DNA from: JABMNT01 sp048262255
GTDB taxonomy: Bacteria; Pseudomonadota; Alphaproteobacteria; Rhodospirillales; Casp-alpha2
DNA: 64,000 nt
Assembly (NCBI GenBank): GCA_048262255.1
Contig: JBLXFH010000001.1
Location: 558,001 to 622,000 of the forward strand
Reading direction: 5' to 3'
Shown here: positions 35,894 to 43,525 of the stretch, piece by piece
Position numbering within the stretch: position 1 is the stretch's first letter
How the letters are laid out: every line of letters starts with the position of its first letter
Position numbers and translations under genes: made by a program
The notes under the pieces: model-generated
Databases searched by the model: none
Seen by the model: only the letters and a program-made list of their open reading frames with translations
What the model was told of the DNA's origin: nothing

Positions 35894-36399
35894 GCAAAAC
35901 CTGGCACGTTGTTCAAACCCACCCCCATTCCGAATCAAAGGCCCGCTTCCATCTGGAGCGCCAGGGCTTTGATGTCTATCTGCCCCGCTATTGGAAATCG
36001 CGTCGGCATGCCCGCAAAACCGAGCGCGTTCAAACACCGTTGTTTCCCCGCTACATGTTTGTGGCCCTGAACTTGATAGAGCAGCACTGGTGGTCAATTA
36101 ATTCCACCGTCGGCGTGAAGCACATGATCAGCGACGATGTCGGCCCGGTGGCTGTGCCGGAAACCGTTATCGCAGAAATCCGCGATCGTGAAGGTGAAGA
36201 TGGGACCGTTTGTCTGTCCGGTCCGGCATCTCCCTTCAGGCCCGGTGAACAGATACAGATCAGTGAAGGCCCCCTTTCCGGCCTGACTGCCATTTTTTCC
36301 CATATATCCGGGGATCAGAGAGTCAATCTTTTGCTCGACCTTCTAGGCCGAAGCACAAAGGTACGTATACCGCTTCGGTCAGTCAGCGCTTTAGGCTGA
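35890..36399 (+). CDS. rfaH: RfaH-like transcription antiterminator (NusG paralogue)
   Basis: A 169-residue specialised NusG paralogue with an N-terminal NGN domain (WHVVQTHPHSE...FPRYMFVAL) and a C-terminal KOW-type domain (FRPGEQIQISEGPLSGLTAIF). It aligns closely with E. coli RfaH. The helix HLERQ (His21, Arg24, Gln25) equals the ops-contacting RfaH His20/Arg23/Gln24, and INSTVGVKH equals INATRGVSH, though RfaH Arg73 is Val here. It would load on RNA polymerase paused at an ops site and suppress early termination. It starts with TTG behind a strong GGAGGA site. A perfect ops sequence follows its gene. Confidence 0.9.
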   Translation: MSKTWHVVQTHPHSESKARFHLERQGFDVYLPRYWKSRRHARKTERVQTPLFPRYMFVALNLIEQHWWSINSTVGVKHMISDDVGPVAVPETVIAEIRDREGEDGTVCLSGPASPFRPGEQIQISEGPLSGLTAIFSHISGDQRVNLLLDLLGRSTKVRIPLRSVSALG

Positions 36400-36424
36400 A
36401 CAGAAGCAAATTGAAAACTCTTAA

Positions 36425-36446
36425 CGGGTGAGGTTCGCTTCACCCG
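36425..36446 (+). promoter_or_regulatory. UUCG-loop hairpin upstream of ops
   Basis: CGGGTGAGG-TTCG-CTTCACCCG forms a 9-bp stem (one G-T pair) with a TTCG tetraloop, with no T-run after it. It ends 3 nt before the ops element. It resembles a pause or leader structure rather than a terminator and may help hold RNA polymerase at ops or limit transcription without antiterminator. Confidence 0.65.
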
Positions 36447-36449
36447 AAT

Positions 36450-36461
36450 GGCGGTAGCGTG
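36450..36461 (+). promoter_or_regulatory. ops element (RfaH recruitment site)
   Basis: GGCGGTAGCGTG matches the enterobacterial ops core at 12 of 12 positions. It lies 50 nt downstream of an RfaH-like gene and at the entrance of a long glycan operon, as in classical RfaH-controlled operons. Its last three bases are the GTG start codon of the pseC-like gene. Confidence 0.85.
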
Positions 36462-37643
36462 ACAAAAAGCTTTCTTCCCTATGGATGCCAGCAAATCGAG
36501 GCGGATGACATTGAAGCCGTCACAGCTGTCCTGAAAAGCGCCTATCTGACAACCGGCCCGGCAACCGTAGCCTTCGAAACGGCTTTTGCCGAAAAAACCG
36601 GTAGCCGCTATGCCGTCAGTTGTGCCAATGGCACCGCAGCGCTCCATCTGGCCGCTCTGGCCTTGAATCTGGGCCCGGGCGACCAAGTGGCCGTTCCCGC
36701 CATTACATTTTTGGCAACCGCCAACGCCGCTCACTATGTCGGGGCCGAAGCGGTTTTTATTGATGTCGAGCCGGATACCGCATTGATGGATTTCGAAGAT
36801 CTGGAAACCCAATTGGACCGGCACCCCCAGATCAAGGCCATTTTCCCGGTTCATATGGCCGGGCAGGTGGCGGAAATGGAAACAATTCACGCGATCGCCC
36901 AGAAGAGAGGGCTGAAGATTGTTGAAGATGCGGCCCACGCCATCGGCGGAACTTATAAAAACCATCCCGTCGGCGATTGCGCTTTCTCCGACATCACCAT
37001 TTTTTCCCTCCATCCGGTAAAGACCATTTGCATGGGTGAGGGTGGGATGATTACCACGAACGACCCGGATTTATACGAGCGGCTTTTACAGTTGCGGAAT
37101 CATGGCATGACATGGAATCCGGACCATTTCCAAAATTCGGATTTGGGGTTTTCCGAAGAGGGTATTGCCAATCCCTGGTATTATGAAATGGCAGAGCCGG
37201 GCTTTAATTATCGGGCAAATGAGATGCAATGTGCGCTGGGGCATAGCCAGTTGCGCAAGCTTGATCGTTTTGTCGAGGCCCGCCGGAAGCGGTTAGACCT
37301 TTATGATGATCGGCTGAAAGATCTGGCGCCCGTTCTCCAGCCCCTAGCCAGAAAAGACCAGCAGTTACCCGGCTGGCATCTATATGTTGCCCTGATCGAT
37401 TTCAAAGCGACCGGCAGCAGCCGGGCCAGAGTGATGGCCCGCTTACGGGAGATGGGGGTCGGAAGCCAGGTGCATTATATCCCCGTCCCGTGGCAGCCCT
37501 GGTATAAAGACCGCCATAATCCGCGGGACTTTCCGGGTGCCGCAGACTATTACGACCGATGTCTGAGCCTTCCGCTGTTTCCTGCCATGACGGAACAAGA
37601 CATAGACCGAGTTGCAGACGCCCTTTCGTCCATCTTCGCCTAA
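36459..37643 (+). CDS. pseC: PseC-like UDP-4-keto-sugar aminotransferase
   Basis: A 394-residue DegT-family aminotransferase. In pseudaminic acid synthesis PseC aminates C4 of the 4-keto-altrosamine made by PseB. It has the conserved beginning SFLPYGCQQIEADDIEAV, NGTAALHLA, Asp157 in VEDAAHAIGG, Lys188 in FSLHPVKTICMGEGG and YRANEMQCALG. GTG 36459 is the only start that keeps the conserved N-terminus. A 4-codon mini-ORF (36448-36462) ends across this GTG. PseB follows 27 bp downstream, so the pair is in reverse of the reaction order. Confidence 0.88.
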   Translation: MTKSFLPYGCQQIEADDIEAVTAVLKSAYLTTGPATVAFETAFAEKTGSRYAVSCANGTAALHLAALALNLGPGDQVAVPAITFLATANAAHYVGAEAVFIDVEPDTALMDFEDLETQLDRHPQIKAIFPVHMAGQVAEMETIHAIAQKRGLKIVEDAAHAIGGTYKNHPVGDCAFSDITIFSLHPVKTICMGEGGMITTNDPDLYERLLQLRNHGMTWNPDHFQNSDLGFSEEGIANPWYYEMAEPGFNYRANEMQCALGHSQLRKLDRFVEARRKRLDLYDDRLKDLAPVLQPLARKDQQLPGWHLYVALIDFKATGSSRARVMARLREMGVGSQVHYIPVPWQPWYKDRHNPRDFPGAADYYDRCLSLPLFPAMTEQDIDRVADALSSIFA

Positions 37644-37670
37644 CCGTAAATAAATGGATATTTTTTAACC

Positions 37671-38729
37671 ATGCCCGAGCAAAAAAAGATTTTTGTTGAT
37701 CGTCCGCAAGAACGGTTCCAGAGCATTCCGCCTGCGGATTTCTTCAATGGAAAATCAATTCTTGTAACCGGAGGAACAGGTTCTTTTGGCAAAGCTTTTT
37801 GCCGCAAAATTGTCGAGTTATATTCGCCGCGTCGCCTGATTATCTATTCCCGTGATGAACTCAAGCAGTTTGAAATGCAAACCGACCCTGCATTTCGGGA
37901 TTTGGATTTTATGCGGTTCTTTATTGGCGATGTCCGGGACCGGGATCGCCTCGACATGGCACTTTACGATGTCGACTACGTTATTCATGCCGCCGCCCTC
38001 AAGCAGGTTCCTGCCGCCGAATACAATCCTTTCGAATGCATTCAAACCAATGTCCATGGTGCCGAGAATATTGTGAATGCGGCCCTTCGCAACAATGTCT
38101 CACGGGTCCTTGCCCTGTCCACAGACAAAGCCGCGAACCCGATCAATCTGTATGGCGCCAGCAAGCTGGCATCGGACAAAATATTTATTGCCGGAAACAA
38201 CATGACTGGCAGCAGAAAAACCCGCTTCGCTGTCGTACGCTACGGCAACGTAATCGGCAGCCGCGGCTCGGCAGTTCCCTTTTTCCAGGGGCTGGTCGAC
38301 GAAGGGGCAAAAAGCCTGCCGATCACCGACCCGCGGATGACGCGTTTCTGGATCACCCTGGATCAGGGTGTCAATTTTGTTTTATCCTCGCTTGCGTTGA
38401 TTGATGGGGGCGAAACCTTTGTCCCCAAGATCCCCAGCATGAATATGGTCGAACTGGTTGATGCTTTGTGGCCCAACTATCCGACTCATGTGGTCGGCAT
38501 TCGTCCTGGCGAAAAACTGCATGAAACCATGGTCCCCGAAGATGAGGCCCGCTCAACGTTCGAACTGGAGGACCGATTTATTATCGCGCCGCAATTCAAC
38601 TGGTGGAGCAGCAAATCCTATATGGCAAACGGCGCAAAACTGGTCCCAGATGATTTTTCCTACTCCAGCGACACCAATAGGGAATGGTTAAGCCCCTTAG
38701 GTGTAAGCAACATGCTCTCAACCGCCTAG
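37671..38729 (+). CDS. pseB: PseB-like UDP-GlcNAc 4,6-dehydratase (inverting)
   Basis: A 352-residue SDR enzyme for the first step of pseudaminic acid synthesis, turning UDP-GlcNAc into the 4-keto-6-deoxy-altrose form. It has the NADP motif TGGTGSFG (33-40), HAAALKQVP, catalytic Asp152-Lys153 in STDKAANPINLYG, the Tyr161/Lys165 pair and RYGNVIGSRGS. About 25 residues precede the Rossmann fold, slightly more than in Helicobacter FlaA1. Retaining dehydratases of the legionaminic route (PglF/LegB) are larger and membrane-bound, so this favours the pseudaminic branch. Confidence 0.9.
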   Translation: MPEQKKIFVDRPQERFQSIPPADFFNGKSILVTGGTGSFGKAFCRKIVELYSPRRLIIYSRDELKQFEMQTDPAFRDLDFMRFFIGDVRDRDRLDMALYDVDYVIHAAALKQVPAAEYNPFECIQTNVHGAENIVNAALRNNVSRVLALSTDKAANPINLYGASKLASDKIFIAGNNMTGSRKTRFAVVRYGNVIGSRGSAVPFFQGLVDEGAKSLPITDPRMTRFWITLDQGVNFVLSSLALIDGGETFVPKIPSMNMVELVDALWPNYPTHVVGIRPGEKLHETMVPEDEARSTFELEDRFIIAPQFNWWSSKSYMANGAKLVPDDFSYSSDTNREWLSPLGVSNMLSTA

Positions 38730-38742
38730 CCTGCGAGCACCT

Positions 38743-39444
38743 ATGACCCAAGATGCCGCCACTTATTTTGAAAACGCTTATGGCCATGATGGCTTTGCCG
38801 CTCAGCGTGCTTATCCCAATGAGGAGCTTTTACGGTTCCTGGGACGTACTTATTTTAGTCTGCCGCTCGACGCGCGCAAAAAAATTAAAATTCTGGAAGT
38901 CGGTTGCGGTAGCGGTGCAAATCTGTGGTCTATCGCCCGAGAAGGCTTTTCCGCATATGGTGTTGAATTATCCGAAAGCGGTGTCGCTTTATGTGTCGAG
39001 ATGCTTGAAAAATGGGGCGTCACGGCGGATGTCATGCAATCCGACATGCGTCACCTGCCTTTCGATGACAATTTTTTCGACACCATAATTGATGTCCTCG
39101 CGGCTTACTGTCTTGACGAAAAGGGTTTCCAGCAGTTCCTTGACGAGACCGTCAGAAAACTTAAACCGGGTGGATTGTTTTTTACCTACACGCTTGGTAA
39201 AAACTCCGACGATTTCATCCAATCATCGTCAGAGCGCATTGATAACAGCACGGTCAAGGGCCTGACACGAAAATCGTCGCCATTTTTTGGCAATAACTAT
39301 CCAATCCGGTTTTTGGGTGCTGATGAAGTGGGAAAGTTATATGCCCGTCACGGCCTCACCGTTGAATATTGTGAAACAATTGCTCGGACCTACAAAAACC
39401 GCTCTGAAAACTGCGAGTTTATTGTTGTTGTTGGCAGAAAATAG
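38743..39444 (+). CDS. class I SAM-dependent methyltransferase
   Basis: A 233-residue methyltransferase with SAM motif ILEVGCGSGANLWSIA (~49-64), the acidic GVELSESGV strand, and DVLAAYCLDEK in the motif IV region followed by LKPGGLFFTYTLGK. It probably methylates a sugar or small intermediate of the glycan pathway; the acceptor is unknown. It starts 13 bp after pseB. Confidence 0.8.
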   Translation: MTQDAATYFENAYGHDGFAAQRAYPNEELLRFLGRTYFSLPLDARKKIKILEVGCGSGANLWSIAREGFSAYGVELSESGVALCVEMLEKWGVTADVMQSDMRHLPFDDNFFDTIIDVLAAYCLDEKGFQQFLDETVRKLKPGGLFFTYTLGKNSDDFIQSSSERIDNSTVKGLTRKSSPFFGNNYPIRFLGADEVGKLYARHGLTVEYCETIARTYKNRSENCEFIVVVGRK

Positions 39445-39489
39445 ACATTACAAGATCCATCCAAAATCGAAACAGTAAGGTATTATACC

Positions 39490-40452
39490 GTGAAAAAACG
39501 TATCGCATGGGGAACCAGCAAAACTCTTTATCTGGCTACGGCCAATTTTCCAGATGCCCAGTTCGAATATGTCCTTTGTGACTTTACCGATGAAACAGAA
39601 TTCTGCGGCTTGCCCGTAAAACGCGTTTCTGCTCTGCGTGATGAAAATCCTGATGAGATCGAAATCGTTGTTTTTGCCGTGTCCAATAAATCCCTGCGGG
39701 CCATTTTTGCTCGTCTCAATGAAATGGGCTTCGAGTACCAAAAACAATTTATTCTTTATTCAGACATGATCGCCGATCATTTCGCTACGTCGGTCAAAGA
39801 GACCCTCGGTTGGGACTTAGACCCCCATTTGAAAAACTTTGCCACGTCGATGACGCTGAATTCGGATCGGATGGTTATGACGACCATTCCCGGAACCTGG
39901 CTTTTATCAGACGCCGTACAGCGCTTTAAGGGCAAACCGGGTGATGTTGCCGAAGTTGGTTGCTTTGAAGGTGGAAATGCCCTGGTTTGCCTGCAATCGC
40001 CGGGTTGGGACCACAACAAGAAATACTATCTGTTTGATACATTTGAAGGCTTTCCGGAAATTAGCGACAATGATCCTCAGGCTTTTGGCATTGGTTTCTG
40101 CTGCATTGAGACAACGCTGCAGAATGTACGCGATACCTTCTCCATTCATCCGGAAGCGGTTGTCGTTGAAGGCGCCATCCCTGGCACGTTCCCCGGAAAT
40201 GTTCCGGATGATGCAACGTTCAGCATGGTCTTCTATGACTGCGACCTGTATCAGCCTGCCAAGGATACACTGGAATATTTCTGGGATCGTATGGAACCCG
40301 GCGGGGTTATCTTCCTGCATGACTATGCCTATGAGCCAACCCATAATTTTTCGGGTGTAAAAAAAGCGACAGACGCGTTTGCTGCGGATCAGGGTGTGGA
40401 CGTTTACGAATACTGGCACAACACCATGGCGGCGATTCAAAAACCTGCTTAA
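39490..40452 (+). CDS. TylF/MycF-type O-methyltransferase with extra N-terminal domain
   Basis: A 320-residue protein. Residues ~1-110 resemble the small Rossmann-like domain found on sugar-modifying proteins (KRIAWGTSKTLYLATANFP, IVVFAVSNKSLRAIF). Residues ~115-320 are a TylF/macrocin O-methyltransferase-like domain (DVAEVGCFEGGNAL, YYLFDTFEGFPE, FSMVFYDCDLYQPAKDTLEYFW, GGVIFLHDY). That family methylates sugar hydroxyls in a metal-dependent way. The start is GTG 39490 with AAGG upstream. The target is likely a hydroxyl of the cluster's glycan. Confidence 0.78.
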   Translation: MKKRIAWGTSKTLYLATANFPDAQFEYVLCDFTDETEFCGLPVKRVSALRDENPDEIEIVVFAVSNKSLRAIFARLNEMGFEYQKQFILYSDMIADHFATSVKETLGWDLDPHLKNFATSMTLNSDRMVMTTIPGTWLLSDAVQRFKGKPGDVAEVGCFEGGNALVCLQSPGWDHNKKYYLFDTFEGFPEISDNDPQAFGIGFCCIETTLQNVRDTFSIHPEAVVVEGAIPGTFPGNVPDDATFSMVFYDCDLYQPAKDTLEYFWDRMEPGGVIFLHDYAYEPTHNFSGVKKATDAFAADQGVDVYEYWHNTMAAIQKPA

Positions 40453-40492
40453 TGGCTTGTTCTGGTAGCACTTTTCTCCATCAGGAGCTTTT

Positions 40493-41629
40493 GTGACCAT
40501 CCATATTGATCATCATGCCGCAACCATAAGCCTGTCCGGGCCGAAGAACGGCTACAAAATCGTTGGCACGGGCACAGACGGATATCAGGAGAGCATAACC
40601 GGGTTTCTCGAAAGCCAGCCTGTCTATACCTACCGTTATCGGCCTGAAGTCGTCGACTATTACTTGCTGTCAGGAGACGGCGTCGGCACGAACATGTCGT
40701 TCTGCGTCGTCAACCAACAGGACCAGATAATGGCCTTGTGTCCGCTGATACTCAGCCAGGGCGTATCAGGTGTTGTTGGAGCCTACAGTGGAACAGGATG
40801 GTTGCCGACGCCTCTGTTTCATTCCGGTTTAAGCGACAAGCAATGTCGGGCTTGGGAAAAGGTCGTCTTCGAAAGAGCCGCCGAAATCCTGACCGCCAAC
40901 AATGCAAGCCGGTGGATGGTGGAGGGCGAGGCCATGACCTTGGGAACTGGCCTTTTGGAAGATGCGTTTCCGAGCCGATTTAATTTTATGGATGCCTCGT
41001 CTTTGCACCATATTATGGATTTACGACCCGAGCCTGAGGAAATCTGGCGAACAATCCGCCATAGCGCACAGCACGAGATCAATTTAGGAAACAGAAATTA
41101 TAACTTCCTATTTCACGATCAAGAGACTTTCACAAATGAGATTGGTGAAAAATACCGGGAAATGCATCGGCTATCTGCGGGACGGGTAACCCGTTCAGCG
41201 GAGTCATTCCAGCGAATGTATGAGTGGGTTCGAGAGGGGCTTGCAACTTTTGTCGAACAGAAGGTCGGCGACAAGACAATCAACATCACTGTGGTTGGCT
41301 ACGGGGAAAAAACGGCCTGTCCAATGAGCACTGCTGACGACCCCTCTATCGTGCCGCCTTCGCCGTTACGCCATGTCATGCTGTGGAATATCTGTATGGA
41401 ATGCCGCAAGCGGGGTATCGAGTTTTTCGAGGTCGGAGAGACCCACATGCGCGACGATATCCATCATATCTGGAGCGACAAGGAAAAAAATATCGCGTCC
41501 TTCAAAAGGGCTTTCGGCGATGCGAGTACCCCCTTAAAGCGCTGGATATGGTTCAAAGATAAATCCGAAGAACTCCGCTACTATGAAGACCGCTTGAGCC
41601 AGTTGAAAATGCATTGGCGCGAAAATTGA
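40493..41629 (+). CDS. GNAT/FemAB-like acyltransferase
   Basis: A 378-residue protein resembling FemAB or GNAT-fold acyltransferases of polysaccharide loci: GYQESITGFLESQPVYTYRY at the N-terminus and, toward the C-terminus, CMECRKRGIEFFEVGETHM and KEKNIASFKRAFGDASTPLKRW. It would acylate an amino sugar or aminoacylate it. GTG 40493 follows AGGAG. There is no close match I can name, and it is unrelated in detail to the minus-strand FemAB-like protein. It lies between two modifying enzymes in the array. Confidence 0.6.
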   Translation: MTIHIDHHAATISLSGPKNGYKIVGTGTDGYQESITGFLESQPVYTYRYRPEVVDYYLLSGDGVGTNMSFCVVNQQDQIMALCPLILSQGVSGVVGAYSGTGWLPTPLFHSGLSDKQCRAWEKVVFERAAEILTANNASRWMVEGEAMTLGTGLLEDAFPSRFNFMDASSLHHIMDLRPEPEEIWRTIRHSAQHEINLGNRNYNFLFHDQETFTNEIGEKYREMHRLSAGRVTRSAESFQRMYEWVREGLATFVEQKVGDKTINITVVGYGEKTACPMSTADDPSIVPPSPLRHVMLWNICMECRKRGIEFFEVGETHMRDDIHHIWSDKEKNIASFKRAFGDASTPLKRWIWFKDKSEELRYYEDRLSQLKMHWREN

Positions 41630-41642
41630 AAAGTTGGATCAA

Positions 41643-42473
41643 ATGCCACATTATTTGACGGAGCAGCAACTGGCGGACTGGAACGACAACGGATTTCTTG
41701 TTGTTGAGAATTATATTCCACCAGTTTTTCTAGCTGATTTTGATCAGGCTTTGCGACGGATCATCCGGTTTCAGGTAAAAAAAGCCACTGATGAAGGTCA
41801 TGCCCTGCCTGAAATAACTGTTGGTCGGGAGCTCAATGACGGCCTTAATGCTTTGGAAGCGGTGGACCACGCCTACGTATCAGATGTTGTCGATTTTCTG
41901 GGCTTCATGCCCGAGAGGTTGCGTATGGCATCCATGGCGTCCATGGGAGAAGTCGTTAACCAGCTGCTTGGCACAGACATCCTTGCCCCCCTCTATTTGA
42001 CCAATTCCGATGTCGTTTTTGCCCAGCCCTTTGACGAGAAGTATAAATACGGCTGGCATAAAGACAGCTTCTATACCATTCCGGAAAGCGAGTTCGTCCT
42101 GACCTGGGCTCCGCTCGTACAGGATGCAACTTCGGATCTTGGCTGCCTGCAGGTCGCCCCGGGCAGTCACGTGTCGGAATGGCGAGGTCAAAAGTCCGTA
42201 GAGGGCGTGCCCAATCGTCACCGGTTTCAGGTGACCGAAGACGAAATAAATAAATGGAAGACAATAGAAGTCCCCATGAAACTTGGTTCAATGTTGTTCT
42301 TCCACCCTGGCCTTGCGCACAGGTCAGGAGATAATACAACAGACACCACACGCATTTCCCTGGTTGGTTTTTATCATCGGGTTGAGAATATGCAGATCCG
42401 CCCTTTACAAACACATATGAGTTTTAAAGGGAAAACCGGCGAAGAGTATTTTTCTGAAAAATACGGCCTTTAA
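41643..42473 (+). CDS. phytanoyl-CoA dioxygenase (PhyH) family protein
   Basis: A 276-residue Fe(II)/2-oxoglutarate-dependent oxygenase. The HxD pair is His139/Asp141 in WHKDSF, the distal His226 is in LAHRSGDN and the 2OG-binding Arg is probably 237 in TTRISLVGFYHR. LQVAPGSH is the usual strand before it. PhyH proteins hydroxylate diverse small molecules. In a glycan locus it may hydroxylate a sugar or a lipid or acyl substituent. ATG 41643 is preferred over the in-frame TTG 41634. Confidence 0.85.
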   Translation: MPHYLTEQQLADWNDNGFLVVENYIPPVFLADFDQALRRIIRFQVKKATDEGHALPEITVGRELNDGLNALEAVDHAYVSDVVDFLGFMPERLRMASMASMGEVVNQLLGTDILAPLYLTNSDVVFAQPFDEKYKYGWHKDSFYTIPESEFVLTWAPLVQDATSDLGCLQVAPGSHVSEWRGQKSVEGVPNRHRFQVTEDEINKWKTIEVPMKLGSMLFFHPGLAHRSGDNTTDTTRISLVGFYHRVENMQIRPLQTHMSFKGKTGEEYFSEKYGL

Positions 42474-42547
42474 AGATTAAAGACAAAACAGAACGACCCA
42501 GTGCCCGGGTGAGCCTGCGTGCCGGTCTTTGAATTGAAGTCGATCAC

Positions 42548-43525
42548 ATGCCAATACAAATTGCCCTTTTGGGTCTCGGTTCCATTGGGATGCGTCATGC
42601 CCGCAACTTCATGGCACAGAATTGCCCTGTTATTGGCTTCGATCCAAACCCGGCGCGGCGAAAGATATTGTCAGATGAAGGCGGGACTGCCGTTGAAGAC
42701 AGAACCCAGGCGCTTTTAAACGCCGATGCTGCGGTTATCGCTTCGCCAAACAACTGCCACCTGGATGATCTGCAGGCCGCATTATCTGCAAATTGCCATG
42801 TATTGGCGGAAAAACCTCTGGCACATACCTGCGATGGTCTTGCGGAAATCTTGAAAACCGCCGAAGCTACCGGATTGATAATCGCTTGCGGGTTCAATTT
42901 ACGTTTTAATCCCGTTGTTATTAAGCTGCGTGAAATGATTGTTGAAGGGGATCTGGGAGAAATCCTGTGGGGGCGTCTGGCTTATTCAGGTTATCTGCCA
43001 TCCTGGCGAACGGATAGCGATCATCGCAGCAATTATACGGCAGACCCGGTGACAGGTGGTGTAATCATGGATGTCATTCATGAGCTTGATCTCGCCAACA
43101 ATTTACTGGGTCCCGCAGACGTGGTTGGGGCGGCAAGCCGATGCAGCGGCACTCTTGGTATTGCCTCGCAAGACATCGCGAATATTCTCTTACGTCACGA
43201 CAATGGGGTGATCTCAGGCATCCATTTGGATTACGCAACACCGCATATCTACAGACAAACGCAGATTGGGGGCACTAAGGGAGCTGCCGTTATTGATCTT
43301 GTTGCAAGAACCTTGATCTTGCGTGACCTTAATGGCGAGAAAGAGATCCTTCGCGACAGCCGTCTTGGGGATGTCGACTATGTGGCTGAAACAAAAAACT
43401 TTCTTGCCTGCATTGCTGGCACGGCCCAACCCGGCAGCACAGGTTGGGACGGTTTAGCAGCCTTAAAGCAAGCTGTTGAAGCCCGTCGGATCTCGGCGCT
43501 TAAGCCCATAAAAGCCAACACATGA
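42548..43525 (+). CDS. Gfo/Idh/MocA family oxidoreductase
   Basis: A 325-residue NAD(P)-dependent oxidoreductase: N-terminal LLGLGSIGMRHARNF, IASPNNCHLDDL, the EKPLAH motif with its conserved Lys, and a C-terminal domain with GGVIMDVIHELDLANNLLG (His of the active site). Members oxidise or reduce sugar hydroxyl or keto groups, often on UDP-sugars. It overlaps the next gene by 4 nt. The preceding gap of 74 bp is the largest in the array. Confidence 0.85.
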   Translation: MPIQIALLGLGSIGMRHARNFMAQNCPVIGFDPNPARRKILSDEGGTAVEDRTQALLNADAAVIASPNNCHLDDLQAALSANCHVLAEKPLAHTCDGLAEILKTAEATGLIIACGFNLRFNPVVIKLREMIVEGDLGEILWGRLAYSGYLPSWRTDSDHRSNYTADPVTGGVIMDVIHELDLANNLLGPADVVGAASRCSGTLGIASQDIANILLRHDNGVISGIHLDYATPHIYRQTQIGGTKGAAVIDLVARTLILRDLNGEKEILRDSRLGDVDYVAETKNFLACIAGTAQPGSTGWDGLAALKQAVEARRISALKPIKANT

